Source of the DNA: Bemisia tabaci
Lineage: Eukaryota > Arthropoda > Insecta > Hemiptera > Aleyrodidae
Assembly: GCF_918797505.1 (NCBI RefSeq)
Contig: NC_092800.1
Location: 34,152,263-34,216,262 of the forward strand
Reading direction: 5' to 3'
Length of the DNA: 64,000 nucleotides
Shown here: piece after piece, positions 26,601 to 38,700 of the stretch
How the letters are laid out: each line of letters begins with the position of its first letter
How positions within the stretch are numbered: position 1 is the first letter of the stretch
Made by a program: the position numbers and the translations under genes
Notes under the pieces: generated by a model
The model's database searches: none
Told to the model about the DNA's origin: nothing
Seen by the model: the letters and a program-made list of their open reading frames with translations, nothing else

Positions 26601-28300
26601 TGTCTTATCAAGCAGCTATAAACCTTTAACAATCAGACTGTTGATCAGATATAGCTCATCTTTGGTTATAACTGATTGGTAGTGTTTGAAACACACGCCG
26701 GCCAAACAGCAGTTTGCCGGTAAGAAATAGCCTCTGGTCGCTAAGAAAATCGTTGTTTAACTCCATTTTTGGGATTTTTCGGCGTATTCCTGACTCAAAG
26801 CATTTGGAAAGGGCAATTTTTCATTTTGGCCCCTAAGAAATCTGAGACGGCTGGTAGAAAAAAATGTTGCCGGCCAGATGGCTGCTAAGACTTCATGCCG
26901 AGTTTCAAACACTGCTGATCGGGCTAAAATTTCAGGAGTGGTTTGTCGAACGATTGTGTCTGTCTGAATTGAGCCTGAGTTGTCAGGCATCAACTCTGCC
27001 GTACCGGAACTGAAGATTCCAGAGGTTTTGTCTGCTGGGTATTGGCTATGAGAGATAAGAAGCTGCGCACAAATGCCACTTAAGCATTTTGTTACTCTAC
27101 CACTCCTCATAATTTTCACAATTCTATCAAGGTGCTACATAAATCTCCAGGAATCTTTTTATTTTATCCTCTAAAACTCCTGAATCGTCCTTGCTACTTA
27201 GATGATTCCTAGATGATTAATAAAGCGCATGCATACTAGGTATTTCTTTAAGCTCATGCTTTACACCTTTTTCGAATTAGCTTTTCAACTATAAACAGGG
27301 TGTCTACAAGTCCGGAATTTCTGGAAAGTTCGGAAATAGTATTGAATTTTTAAGGGTGGTCCGGAAGTACTGAAAAAGTGCGGAAATCCACTAGAAGGTC
27401 TGGAATTTTTCATTTTTGTTGCAATTTGAGAGAGAAATTCAAAATGTTGAAATTTTTCGAATTTCGTCAAATGGAGGTACTGAAAAAGTACTGAATTTTT
27501 CCGTTGAGGAGGTACTGAATTTCTTGGGAATGTATTGAAAAAGTACTGATTTTTGGCCAGCCTGTTTTAGTAGACACCCTGATAAAGATTTTATTTTGAC
27601 CGAAAGCATTCCAAGCAAGCCGGAAACTTTAAGAGGGTGATACTTTAATCTCCCTCTTAGAATCTGTGCAGCTTTCCTGACTCAGGACTCACCCAGCAGC
27701 TGTACAGTAGCACATTGCATCGACGTCGTGAAATAAAAAAATGCCCGTCACCTTAGATGGGACTTGAATTATTCAAGTATGCAGGTATTGCATTTTGCAT
27801 GTTTTTTTCAGCTAACGATAATCAATGAATTTTTTTTCTTTTGTAGGTGTTTAGATGAAGCTGAATCTGGTATTGATGTAAGTGAGCGAGCGGACCGTAG
27901 CCTATTCGTGCAAGAAATGCTACTAGTAGCTTTAGGCCTGGATAACCAATCAGGCGAGAAAGAGAAGCCAAGCAGCGTGGCAGCTGCGCTCTCGCAGCCT
28001 CTCACTTTCCCATCCAAACCGAGTGCGCCGGAGACCCAAACCGTACCCAAGCGGCAAACCCAGCGCAATGGCAGCAGTGGCAGCAGTGGTAGTACCAATG
28101 TTGTCGCGGTGTCCAGGCCACAACAGCTGCCTGTGACGACGGCTGCACCACAAGTGAATAGACTGCATCCTAGGTTTTTTAATAGAGAGGTTGGACTAGG
28201 CGCCATTCCTTCCAATACTGCACTGCGGAAACCCATGCGGTCTGGCCCGGTCGATAGCAGAAATCAGAACCAATCCTCCGAGCCACCGCCTTCCCATTAA
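17632..28300 (+). CDS. KCMF1: KCMF1-type RING-less E3 ubiquitin-protein ligase
   Basis: Seven coding exons: 17632-17650, 20859-21026, 21716-21855, 22616-22833, 24939-25113, 26165-26331, 27847-28300. They join in frame to 446 residues with a TAA stop. In other animals KCMF1 works with UBR4-type ligases in ubiquitin-dependent quality control. Seen: a ZZ zinc finger at residues 10-51 (Cys10, 13, 25, 28, 34, 37; His47, 51); a C2H2-like finger with Cys81/84 and His97/102; and a second with Cys111/114 and His132/137 (the Di19-type pair). Then follow the conserved DPIAELLSQLSGVRR block, a Gln-rich helix (QLQQLQMQLQLERQQ) likely to form a coiled coil, and ERADRSLFVQEMLL. The C-terminal 110 residues are low-complexity Ser/Pro/Gln and lack the conserved end of the vertebrate protein (about 380 residues). 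The start codon gives MTSRHEG, matching MSRHEG of the family. Confidence 0.94.
17651..20858. other. KCMF1 intron 1 (3.2 kb)
   Basis: AT-rich sequence with many stops in all frames; no exon or repeat was recognised with confidence. Confidence 0.6.
20859..21026 (+). CDS. KCMF1: KCMF1 coding exon 2 (ZZ zinc finger)
   Basis: Encodes residues 7-62: GVSCDSCLKGNFRGRRFKCL, then ICFDYDLCANCYEGG, all eight zinc ligands, and PVQCILTRADF. Acceptor TTTCAG, donor GTAAGA. Confidence 0.96.
21027..22615. other. KCMF1 introns 2 and 3 around exon 3
   Basis: Apart from exon 3, both introns are AT-rich and without recognisable features. Confidence 0.55.
21716..21855 (+). CDS. KCMF1: KCMF1 coding exon 3 (first C2H2-like finger)
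   Basis: Encodes residues 63-109: ELYYGGESLALDQPQVFTC, PFCGSMGHTDSGLQEHV and AEHSDLSYEV. Donor GTGAGT. Confidence 0.96.
22616..22833 (+). CDS. KCMF1: KCMF1 coding exon 4 (second C2H2-like finger)
   Basis: Encodes residues 110-181: ICPICASLPGGEANLTTDDF, AGHLTLEH, then a basic region ending SNRARRTNMHF as in the family. Confidence 0.96.
23293..23435. repeat. Inverted-repeat element, family shared with 3358-3508
   Basis: Begins GAAATCAACTTCTGAATGAG and ends with the complement of GGAAATCAACTCTTG. The centre ACAAATGACGTCATTTGCAT is a palindrome, like the centre of the copy at 3.4 kb. It lies in intron 4 of KCMF1. Confidence 0.6.
24195..24560. repeat. Repeat-like element rich in 'AAAGTCAGG' motifs
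   Basis: Begins CAGGGTTCTTACTAG and contains repeated GTCAGGGAAT, GTCAGGAAAG and GTCAGGAAAT motifs, a pattern common in insect non-autonomous elements. Borders are uncertain. Confidence 0.4.
24939..25113 (+). CDS. KCMF1: KCMF1 coding exon 5
   Basis: Encodes residues 182-240: Ser-rich linker, DPIAELLSQLSGVRR, and the Gln/Leu helix. Phase 2 in, phase 0 out. Confidence 0.95.
26165..26331 (+). CDS. KCMF1: KCMF1 coding exon 6
   Basis: Encodes residues 241-295: the helix continues (AARQQLERLPRRQNQ), followed by an Asn/Ser/Gln-rich stretch ending SQYLLTR, which matches the QFLLTR of vertebrate KCMF1. Confidence 0.93.
26680..26914. mobile_element. hAT-like MITE (235 bp)
   Basis: Terminal repeats AGTGTTTGAAAC at both ends. 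The flanking 8-mers CTGATTGG (26672-26679) and CTGATCGG (26915-26922) match at seven of eight positions, as for a hAT target duplication. GCCGGCC motifs lie inside both ends. No transposase. Confidence 0.75.
27296..27581. mobile_element. MITE with CAGGGTGTCTAC ends and ATAAA duplication
   Basis: Perfect 12-bp terminal inverted repeats, with ATAAA on both sides (27291-27295 and 27582-27586). The interior repeats GGAAxT and TACTGAAAAAGT motifs. Confidence 0.78.
27847..28300 (+). CDS. KCMF1: KCMF1 terminal coding exon
   Basis: Encodes residues 296-446, with conserved ERADRSLFVQEMLL and then a Ser/Pro/Gln-rich tail ending SSEPPPSH before TAA. The tail is not recognisably conserved. Confidence 0.93.
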
Positions 28301-31300
28301 CGCTGCCCCAACTTCCTCTAGTCTTATCATCTAGCCTGGCGTCGTGCCTCGGTGGCCCGTCCCTCAAACGGCCCCCTCTTTATATATAAATATTATATAT
28401 CTTGGTTATTTCCTTGTTATCTACCGTGTATAATTTTGCCACCCTCCCAGCCGCGGAGAGTTTTGTCCCTTCTATTGTCCCCCTCCTTTGCCCCATCTCT
28501 CACTCTTCACCATTCTGTGATGCTCCGCATAAGACACTCAAGTTCAGTTTTTTGATCCAAAAAATGAACCATTGTGTTTCGTAAGTCATCCAGCAAGATC
28601 TCCCCTCCTGACCCTACTGTTCCCGAAAGTTCAAAGAAAGGAATAAACTCTCAATTCAATCAAAACCTTCATAAAGCATTATCAAATCAGACATTGGAGT
28701 TTTTATAAAATGTGTAATTTCTGCATGTTTGGAGAGTTAGAACTCAAAAGCCGTCTATGCTATCTCATTATTTCAGAAGTAGTTAATTTTAACTGCACTT
28801 TCTCTGTAGTATGTCTGTAAAGCACTTGACGAAGGCTCTCTAGTACTTAAAAACGCAAAACTGGTCTGCTTCTCAATCCTGTAGAATGTTTTTAAAAAAC
28901 CGAGTACATCCTTAACTCATTTGCCTGTTTCTGGGTTTTAATTTTTTGATAAAATTTTGAAATTTTAAAATCCCTCATCTTTCTGCTAGAAAATGTTTGC
29001 CCTTTGTCGTTCTCACCAACTCTAGTGCAAAAATACAGAATTCAAAGAGGAATCAATAACGTATTTAAATTTAAGTGAAAATTAAATTAAGTTTTTGCCA
29101 CTCAGTATGAGTAACTTTGAGCCGCAAAATCATCGCTTTATTGAACTTGACAATCAGTGAAAGTCACTTTTTCTATTTTTAGCACTGGAACAAGAGTGAG
29201 TTCGGCAAAAATCATCTTTTTTATCCCATGGTTTTCTTGTAGCTGATAACATATCTTTCCTTGGTAGTTTCAGATAGCATCCCAAAACCTGTTTTGATCG
29301 TTTGAAGCCTGAAAACACTGATCTCAATTAGCATTGTTGTTAATTCCACATTATACCCGATTTGTTTTTGTGGAAAGCCTATCGCTTTCATTTCACAAAA
29401 TTTAACCATACAATTTTCTACTTTATTGAGGTTTTTTGTGTGAAAGGTTCCAGCATCATGATTTGCTTGTTCTCCATTAAATTTAGTAGCGGATATTGTG
29501 AAAAGCTGCGATTGAGATCTGTGTTCTCAGAGTCTAGCTTTGAGTTTCTGTGTCCTCGCTTCCTGCCCTAATTATGAATCTTCCTGTTAAATTTTACCTG
29601 TGTTGTCCAATCAGCTCCGCAGTTTGAAACCTTACCCCTCTTTAATATGCTGTAATTTTCGACTGATGCATTTTTCTCAATTTTGGAATAGTGGTTTCTT
29701 TTTTTGAGGCAGTTCTGCTCCAAAAAATACAGTACTCTCTCTCCATTACGACACCCATTATAACGGAAATCTCAAAAACAAAAGTATCATCCAGTTCCTT
29801 GTACTTACAATGCTCCTTCAATACACCGCTTGTCACAAGGAAAATTTCTCCTCATTGAAAAACCGTTTGGTCCATCGCGGATTCATCGTATAGAGAGAGA
29901 ACTGTATGAAAAACATCGCAATGGAAGTACTTGGATTTCTTGGATCTTTTTCTGCCTTGTGAATCGAGCAGACATGCCTGAACATGTTTTCTCCTTGCCT
30001 TCCCAGAGGGTGTCAATCATTGTACCCCCTAATTTGTTTAGTCGGCTTAAGATTCACTGAATGTCGTTACATTATCATTGATGAAATTGATGTTGCATTT
30101 ATGTGTGAAACCAAAAACCAAAGAGAAGTGGTGATGATTTTTGATGTTGAGAGCCCCCTCGACCTTCCTGGATGAGTCTATTTTGGAAATGGAATCACGT
30201 AAACAAATTTATTAATCTGACATTGGTAGCTTTTAAACGCGTTTTGGGTCCCAAAATTCTGTGAATGGTCCTATGCAAGGAATTCTGCAACTCTGAGTAC
30301 ATCAATATACATTTTTACCCAGCTCTCACAATAATAATGTTTTTTTTCCTTTAAAAGAAATAAATAAAAACAATATGTCAGAGAAGGTAGAAAAAATGGG
30401 TGGTTCAGAGAAGCGAGGAGAGGGGCTGATAGAAATTATAGACATCTGTCAACACCAAAATGAGCTATGTAGAAAACAGATTTTTAAAATATTCTTTGCG
30501 CTTTTCCATTTTTCTAAATTGGCTATTAAGCATTTTTCAAGAATTTCTTGTATTTTCGTATTGTCCCCTCTTCCAGTCCGTCTAGAAACCTCCGTGGAAA
30601 ATGTTAATGGTGCAAATCATTGAAATCCTCGATCTGCTTCTGCCAAATGATATCTTGTTGATATGGTGATTTTCAATTGCGTTGTAAATACTTGTACAGG
30701 AACCATTAAGCCAAATATATTGCAGGGGAGGGGGAGGGGAGGGATGGGTCTTTCATACCATCAACAGCTGCAAGTTGCATAGTCAAGTATGCGTCCTTAC
30801 TTGAGCTGTTTCATCTAATCCTGTTTGAATGTACTAAATCCTGCTTTTTTTGTTTTAGATTTTTAACCTTTTTCTTTTTTCCTCGTAGCCATTATTATTT
30901 TTATCTTTTTTCTAATAGAGCAAATTTAACAGTCTAGTTTCCGTTTTTAAACGTTCAACCACAGTTTGCTGCGATTCTAATCAGCATCTCTTTCTGCACC
31001 TTATCAGTGAGTTAGCTTCACTCCGCTGGAGTCGGGTTTTCTTTTTTCTTTATTATTTGTTTATTTTGTTTTGTTTCAAAGGAGGAAGCTGTTTTGTCGG
31101 AAAAAACAGAAACTGTGAAGGAGCCTCCGGTTCTGCTTGTTTAAATAAATCAGGGTTGTGTTTATCAATTAAGCATCGTCAAACTTGAGTGTAATCAGTG
31201 TGACACTCCGTGCAATGTATAGAATTGAATCTTGTGTAATTTGATCCGACTGTTGTGTGTCATTTCCATAAGCGGTCACGCCCAAGCAGGGAGCACTTGC

Positions 31301-32274
31301 CCTGTTTCGTCTCTGCTCGGTTAAATTACTAATAGCTTTTACTATTTCCTCTCAACCTGTACATTTCTGTGATACAGTCTTATCTATTTGCTATTGTATC
31401 TATCAAAAAGAAAATTTGGAAAAAAGAAAAATATCTGTTTTAAATGAATGTAATTACATATTGTTCGCATAAAATTTTTCGAGATATTCTCTTGTTGCTT
31501 TTTTCAGAAGTCGTCCATTACCCCATTCGCTGGTTTAAAGAAAGGATTTTTTTAGCAAGTTAAGTGAAGTTGAAGTTAGGTTATTTCAGTCTCAGCAGAG
31601 AGTTTTAAAGAAAATGCTGTTTTAATTCTCATCAGGAAACAACTTGGTCGTTGAAATGTTATGTTTGTCGATATGATGAAGGAGGAATGGAGTTATGTGA
31701 TTGGTCAGCTTAGAAAGTCATCGTCTTTGTCGTGTGGAATCAACGAGAAAGTAAAGTGGCCTCTTGAATTGCTTATTCTTTCTCGTCAAATCCACCTGAC
31801 ATAGACACAACTATAAGGGCAACCGACAAAACCAACCAATCACATAACTTGATTCCTTCGTAGTCCTGTCCAGTCGACTAAAAATATTTCAATGATCAGG
31901 CTGTTGAAGTCCATGTATTTGCTCGATTTTTAGCACAATGCAATAAAAGTTTGTAAAGATATTCTTCAGAAAACTTGGAATCAGAGAATTTATTCTCTAA
32001 GGAGGCTCCCAAGAGCGTTAAAGTCTTCTTGCACCTGAACTCTACAGTTTATTTACTTATTTCATAATAATTAAGCAATAATTTTGAATGATATGGACAA
32101 AGTTAAACTACGACACACCAAGTCGCATTTGGGAAGAAATCATTTCTTCCACATCATGCTATCAGAAGTGGTCCAGAAAATCACGAGTCTTCAATTTTCC
32201 CCTGTCGAAAATTCAAAGTTGAGACCAAATATTTCATGATTGAGATGGTTGTTAGACTTTGTCTTTAACATTGA
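28301..32274. other. KCMF1 3' UTR and downstream intergenic sequence
   Basis: AATAAA-type signals occur at about 28643 (GGAATAAAC) and 31941 (CAATAAAAG), so a short or a long 3' UTR is possible. Apart from the hairpin element at 31678-31862, no gene or clear repeat is recognised. Confidence 0.5.
31678..31862. repeat. Hairpin MITE-like element (185 bp)
   Basis: Arms begin GAAGGAGGAATGGAGTTATG and, in reverse complement, GAAGGAATCAAGTTATG, sharing GTTATGTGATTGGT. Inner parts (CGAGAAAG, TCTATGTCAG-like blocks) also pair. Confidence 0.7.
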
Positions 32275-33106
32275 CAAGGGGAGGCTACCGATTGTCCACC
32301 TCAGATCGGGTTCAAATTTGGCAGAGAGGTAGAATAGGTTAATATAAGAACCCGTATTTTTTTTTAGGTGCCAATGCCCAGCCGTTTTTGAGTTATGAAT
32401 TTTTGAAGTTGCCGTTTTTTCGTGTCAGCGACGCGCTCAAGTTGAGCCTACTGTGCGCGCACCTTTTGATGCGATCCGAATGTCGCAGTGTGCTCGTGAG
32501 ACAGTTGTCCAAGCGGTAGCGCGCTCGCCTATGGTGCTGGAGGTTCGGAGTTCGATACTTGTTCCGTTTATTCAATTTTTAAAATTGATTATTTTGTTTT
32601 TTAATCGCTTCATCAGAAGAAATAGTAAGTCACCTTGTAGACGTTATGATTCTAATCATTTTTTATGTATATTTTATTTTTTATTTTTTTAAATGAGTGT
32701 CTGACAAAAAAGGGAAAAAACATAATTAGCATCACAACGTCTACAAGGTGACTTACAATTTCTTGTGATGAAGCGATTAAAAAACAAAATAATCAATTTT
32801 AAAAATTGAATTCACGGAACAAGTATCGAACTCCGAACCTGCAGCACCATAGGCGAGCGCGCTACCGCTTGGACAACTGTCTCACATGAACGCTGCGACA
32901 TCCGGATCGCATTAAAAGGTGCGCGCACAGTAGGCTCAACTTGAGCGCGTCGCTGACACGAAAAAACGGCAACTTCAAAAATTCATAACTCAAAAACGGC
33001 TGGGCATTGGCACCTAAAAAAAAATACGGGTTCTTATATTAACCTATTCTACCTCTCTGCCAAATTTGAACCCGATCTGAGGTGGACAATCGGTAGCCTC
33101 CCCTTG
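32275..33106. mobile_element. Fold-back element with tRNA-like sequence in both arms
   Basis: The arms, about 32275-32673 and 32724-33106, are inverted copies. The ends read CAAGGGGAGGCTACCGATTG and complement; TGA lies directly outside both ends (32272-32274, 33107-33109). Each arm contains a tRNA-like block (left 32501-32565, plus strand; right about 32820-32885, minus strand) with a box A-like CCAAGCGGTAGCGCG and a box B-like GGAGTTCGATACT. This suggests a tRNA-derived SINE duplicated head to head, or a fold-back transposon that captured one. No protein coding. Confidence 0.75.
32501..32568 (+). other. tRNA-like sequence (SINE head, probably not a functional tRNA)
   Basis: GTTGTCCAAGCGGTAGCGCG resembles a tRNA D-arm with Pol III box A, and GGTTCGGAGTTCGATAC resembles the T-arm with box B. 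The acceptor stem does not close cleanly and no convincing anticodon arm is seen, so I treat it as a tRNA-derived relic. A mirror copy lies at about 32820-32885. Confidence 0.5.
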
Positions 33107-35654
33107 TGAGTCTAATGGCAGCGTAAAGTTTCAAAGCGCTCATTCTCAGTTTTAACTTGACGCAATTTGGTTTGTTCCTTTTAAACTTGGTCCAAGTAGC
33201 CTCTTCATTTAAACAGCTTTTCCAATTTTTCTTTTTCTTACATCTTGGTCAAAATTCAAAAGAAACCAGCAGATTTTGTTGGGCTGCCGGCTGATCATTT
33301 ACTTTCCTCTCCAGTGTTGCAGCTGCAATTACCTTGCAATTTTGGATCAAATCAGGCAAAAGAGAACTAGTTTTTTGCTCACTTGTGAAACAAAGCAGGC
33401 CATTAAATTCTCTATCCTGAAATGTGCTTTCATGAATGAGCCACAAATAATGGTTTCTCTCTGAAAAATGCAGTCCAACTTTTAAAACATTAACCATTAA
33501 AAAAATCAATAAAAAACTTGTAATTCTCCAAGAGAAAACTGTGGAAGTAAATAGTTAAAATATCCGAGTTAGGAGACCCTTTTTGTTCATTTTCATGTAA
33601 AATGACATCTTGTATTTTGACAAGTTTTTAATCGGTAAATTCTACAACAGGTTATCTTGTTTTATGTCACAAATTTTTTAGATTCTTTTACGTTCAGCAT
33701 CAGCATGAGTAATTTACAGACTTAAATGACATTTCGATGCCAATTTTGTCATAATTCTGTTTTAAATGTAAATCACATATATTTTACTTCGAAAAGGAAA
33801 AAAAGGGTTTCCCAACTCGTACATTTTAAGAACTTTTTTTTAACGTTATACATACTGGAGAGGAGGTCCGCATCTTGGTGCTAAAAGGTAACATTAAATC
33901 AGTGCGTTTTTATAAAAATCAATAATACACTTTATTCACAAAAGAAGAGACAGTTTTAAAAATTTTACACATGAGAATACAAATTGATAACTTGCAGAAC
34001 TCATGCAGAGGAAGCAAGCGCAATAAAAATACAAGTTCTGAAATTAAAAGATCAAGGCTTGAATGCAAGTAGGAACATACAAATGTTTGATGACAAGCCT
34101 GCCGAAAGACTCTGGTGGTAATCCCAGAGCTGATTGATACTTTACAAAAATTGAAAATTAAAGTAACATATCTGACTACGCTCAACTCAGTAATGCAACA
34201 AACCCTAGGGAAAATACCTTTGCAAATGAAAAAGATATTAATTTCTGAAAAGATCTGTGATAAAGAGGCTACAAGTCGATTATTGAATTGTTATGGAATG
34301 ACCTTGATCAATAAATAGCATTGCTAAGATAAGGATTTATAGATCACGATCATTTGATGACGATTCAACAAACCTTTGAATTAATTACACTCTCAAGTTC
34401 GTCATTTTGAGTTTCCTTCCTGATTCAATATTATTTTCTTTTTTTACACCCAACACTAAAGGTAAAAGAAGTGATTTCTATTTTCTTTCACTGCAAGTAT
34501 TGAATTTCTCTTGCAATATAAAGCCTGGCCCACACATTCAAGGCATTCAGCAAGAACTTTAAAAGTCAGTTATAATCGGCGAAAGCTTTTTTGGGCTTTA
34601 CGCAAAATCTGAACTTTCAATTTATGGAATGAACCGACTCAACAGAAAAAATTAAATAAACGACTGCCTATACATTTGAAGTTGCAGAATGGACCAGTAG
34701 ATAAGGTACAGATTTACACATTCTGATGTATGGTTCTAAACCAAAATCCCGTAGAACACAATTTGCAAGACGAAAATGACTGAAATCAACTCTTAACTAA
34801 GATATTAACGTTTGTATTATACATAATTTGGTTACAGGAAATTTGAATTGCCAGCACACAAGAAAAACAATACTCTATGTAAGTCAAATAGCGCACAACG
34901 GTTTTGGCAGGCTTCTCAATCGAGCGTTGTTCCTTTCCCACCCTGTGTTGCTCAAAGTGTCAACAACTTGCTATAGCTGAGCTAAAGGCTGTTACATTTT
35001 CAAATCGTAGAGACCATTATTGCGGGAATGCTCAGTGTGCGATTAACTCAAGAAGGTTACTTTGTTTCCATAAGTGGGCAGTTTGAATTCATGCATAAAA
35101 AAACGTTATTATCTTGCTAAAAATTTAATTCAGTTATTTTCGCTCTTTGTAAAATTATGTTTAGGAAACATGTATCAGCATACTTAAATTCTTACCTTGT
35201 CTACTGGTCCATTTATCTGATGAAACAGATCATGTAACCCGTCATAAAAATGAAAATTTTGGTGAAAAATTTACATCTGGTACCATGGTATCTCTTCTAT
35301 ATTTGGATAAAAGAATGGACTCTACAAAAATCTGTCGTTTGATAAAATGAAATCTATTTTGTACACCACATCTATCTCCGTGTGCAATTTTCAGGGGCTA
35401 CGCTGAGAATCACTATACATAGTCTTGTCAAGCATTACAATCAATACTTTCATTAAGAAAATATTAGGACATTCTCTTGAATGGGTGTTTTTAATACACA
35501 CGCTTTGTTTATGAAGTATCCTTGTTTTATTCCATTGACTATTCAATTTACTTGTTTCACATTTAACGACTCCAGCAGTCTTCAGTCTTCGAGATGACAC
35601 ATCAACTGTACAAAGAATTGAATACAACATCCTAAGAAAGCAGCTAGAATCCAT
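33107..35654. other. Intergenic sequence between convergent KCMF1 and Prp19
   Basis: No gene recognised. GAATAAAG on the minus strand near 33932-33939 is a possible poly(A) signal for a long Prp19 3' UTR. The stretches at 34740-34830 and 34890-34975 belong to dispersed repeats also seen in Pak introns. Confidence 0.45.
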
Positions 35655-35796
35655 CTAGAGGCCATAAATTTTCAACGTTCTGTCCATACTGGCTGAAACG
35701 ATGAACTGTGCATGTTTACCGAAACGTACTCCAGTTGCTAGAGCAGTGTGATCATTGAAGGACTTGAGTTCTTGCCACTGTTTGCACAAGAAAATC
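35655..35796 (-). CDS. Prp19: Prp19 terminal coding exon (last WD40 blade)
   Basis: Encodes residues 457-503: [47 protein letters not shown] and TAG. Confidence 0.96.
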
Positions 35797-38700
35797 CTGT
35801 AAAAAAACACCCCAGAATAAAGTAAGAATTCACATGAGAGAAGAAAAAGAAATATTTTTCACTGAAAAAAGCAAAAAACACGTAAAATTACAAAATATTC
35901 TCACCCGCATGATTTTTATTCATTAATATGAACAAGAAACTTTCATGAGAAAATCGAGGTTTCATGGGTTTTCAATAACTTAATAATGGGTACAAAGTTA
36001 TGTCAAAAGGTGGCTTCAATCACCATGTGATAAAACTTGGAAACGGAATGCCCAGGATTGCTTCACAACTACATTTCTTGAACATAAGCGGATCATTAGA
36101 GTATGACAATGTTACTATCATGTACTTTCTTCTTATAGACCTTAGCATAATTTTTACAAAAATGTTCCACTACCTGGTTTAAGATGGTTTAACACGAAAA
36201 TGTCTCTCACTGGGCCTTTTGAATATAACAGGTGTTAGAGTCAAAACTTGGTACTTACTTAACATCTGCACTGGCAACTGCAAGGTAGGTACCGCTCTGA
36301 TCAAAGCAGAGATCCTTGATTTCATAGCCTTCATCTAACTGTAGAGTTTTGAAATTTTTCAATTTCCTTAAATCCCATAATTTGACGCACGCATCATCAG
36401 CAGCTGTCGCTAAGTAGTAACCGTTTTCTGAGAAGGAAATGGCAGTGATGGGTCCAGAATGTCCTGAAAAATTATCAGATATTAGGGCGGTGTCCATCAA
36501 TTATGTCTTTGGATCCAATTTTAGTCCCTGTGTAACTAGAATCGCTTAATAGCATTGTCCAGGAAGAAGGGACATCAGTCAATAAGTAATTAAAATTAAG
36601 TTACTAAATACAACCACTCGAGGATTGTTTTACATATATTTTGAGAAAAAAAGTTAAACCAAACCAAATTACGACAGTTTGAAATTTGCAAATCGAGAAA
36701 TTTTATTCGGAGTGAAAGCTATTAGAAATTTAAATCTGGCATGTTCACAGCTAGAAACTGCAAGTGTATAGTGCAACTTTATGCTCTCTATTGGCGCAAA
36801 AAAGAACTAAGCCGCTTGCAATTCATTCTACATATTGGACTCGAGAGAGAATTTTCAATTGAAACTTCGAAAGTCTATTTTTCAGTCCGATTTGACAAAA
36901 ATTAAACAATTTTCCATCAACTTCGGCTTCTGTCTCTCTGCTTACTCACAAATGAGGAAAATGTTTCAACAATGATTGTAAACACTAATGTTCTCAAGAG
37001 TGTATGCACAGCAAGGAAATCAAATGCTACAAATAACATAGGGATGTCATGTTACAGGTGAAGTGAACGTAACTCAGATTGCAACATTTAAAGTCTTTGC
37101 CCATTTATTATTTTTTTTTTTAAAGAAAAACCAACAGACAACTTTTACTGAAACTTTCTGTGAGTTTTTATCACTCATCCTAAAAAAGTGACAATGATTG
37201 CAAGAAACATTTTGACTATTTTTTCTTGAAGAAAGTAAAACATAACCAAAGATTTTTAAAACGTTGCAGTTGAGATACACCATCAATATTATAATAAGTT
37301 TTACGGTTTCAGAGAAAAGTGTCCAAAAATTGACATCAAATTACTATTTTGGATTTTCCTTCATCCAAATGAAAGCCCGTCAAAAATAGAATTCCCTCAG
37401 AGCTATGATTTCCATGAAAATTTCAAATTGCTCAAGAAAACCATGATAGTATGACAGAAGACAAACCTTGGAAATTGGCAACGTTTGACTGTTCTTTCAA
37501 ATCCCAAATCTTCACCAATGAATCTGTCGTTCCAGTTCCAAAGATCAAACCATCAGGGTGAAATTGTGTTGTTGTTAAGGGTCCCGATGATTCATCAGCA
37601 ACCTAAAACAATCAAGCACCCTTGATTGAACTTAAATGCCTTACTCTTCATTGTCAATCAAGAACTTACAAATATTAAAAATTTAAACTTTATCACCAAT
37701 TATTATACTTATATTACTTCATTCACCAATTTTGTCTAGTGATCTGGTCAGGTGACTGGGTTCTTCAATTGGAGCACAGACAAACGCAGATACAAGGAGG
37801 AAAACAGATTCAAATTTGAATGACACGACATACTACATATTTGTACATCACAAACAGAAGTCTCCAATGGTAGATTTCCTCATTGAAAGTAGCTCAAAAT
37901 TTTCACTAAATATTTGTGTATTTGGCAATGTGCCATTGCCAAACTTTGAAAAATTCCTAGAGCATCAATTTTGTATAGTTGTAAAAGTATTTTGTTGTCA
38001 AATACAAAAAAAAAGTAAGTCAAAAGTTCCGTTTAAAATTTATCTACCTAGTCTTTTTTTGCTGGCTTTGTAATTTGCCGTTCCACTAGGAGAAAATAAT
38101 TGCTCTTGGTCTGTTTTCTCCTAAAACCATTTAAATATAAATTGAAAAATCTGGAGGGCAGATTTGAAAATTAAATACTTACTTTAGTCAAGAGGCTACC
38201 AGTTCGGATATCAGAGAATGCCCAGTGTTGATCTGTCGATGTTGAGAGGACATAATCCCCGGTAGGATGGATTGAGAGACCAGTGATGGGCGTGTCGTGA
38301 GCTCGCAGGACTTGCATCAACTGAGAGTGGGGCACATCCCAAACTCGAATCGTACAATCTGGGGAGGCTGTGATTACAATATCCTAAAAAAAAGTAAAAG
38401 TCGCATAATGAGGGTAGAGCAAAAGGAAGTAAACACTTTGAAATCACTTAAAAAGAATAAAAAATGCTACAGCTTAGTTAGGAATAAAAAATTTCGAACT
38501 CTAATTTTAACACGTTTTTTTTTTTCATTTGCTCAAGTCTGGGGAGAGGGTTAAAGTCTGGGAATTTTGATATTTCAGCGTGCCGCTTGGGCCATTTAAG
38601 GTACAGAACTGAAAACAGAGTGTTTATTTTGCCAATCAATGTTAAAATTCAGTGTAAAAGTGACAAAATTTACGCTCCACAAAAAATGGGTCCAATTGGA

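Larger units (their letters stand above)
26332..27846. other. KCMF1 intron 6 with two MITEs
   Basis: Two elements with target-site duplications lie at 26680-26914 and 27296-27581. No exon seen. Confidence 0.6.

Noticed and set aside
29830..30175. Overlapping open frames downstream of KCMF1
   Set aside because: No similarity recognised; they fall in likely 3' UTR or intergenic DNA and lack supporting signals.
32453..32692. A functional tRNA gene
   Set aside because: Box A- and B-like sequences are present, but the acceptor and anticodon stems do not close and the block sits in both arms of a fold-back repeat.
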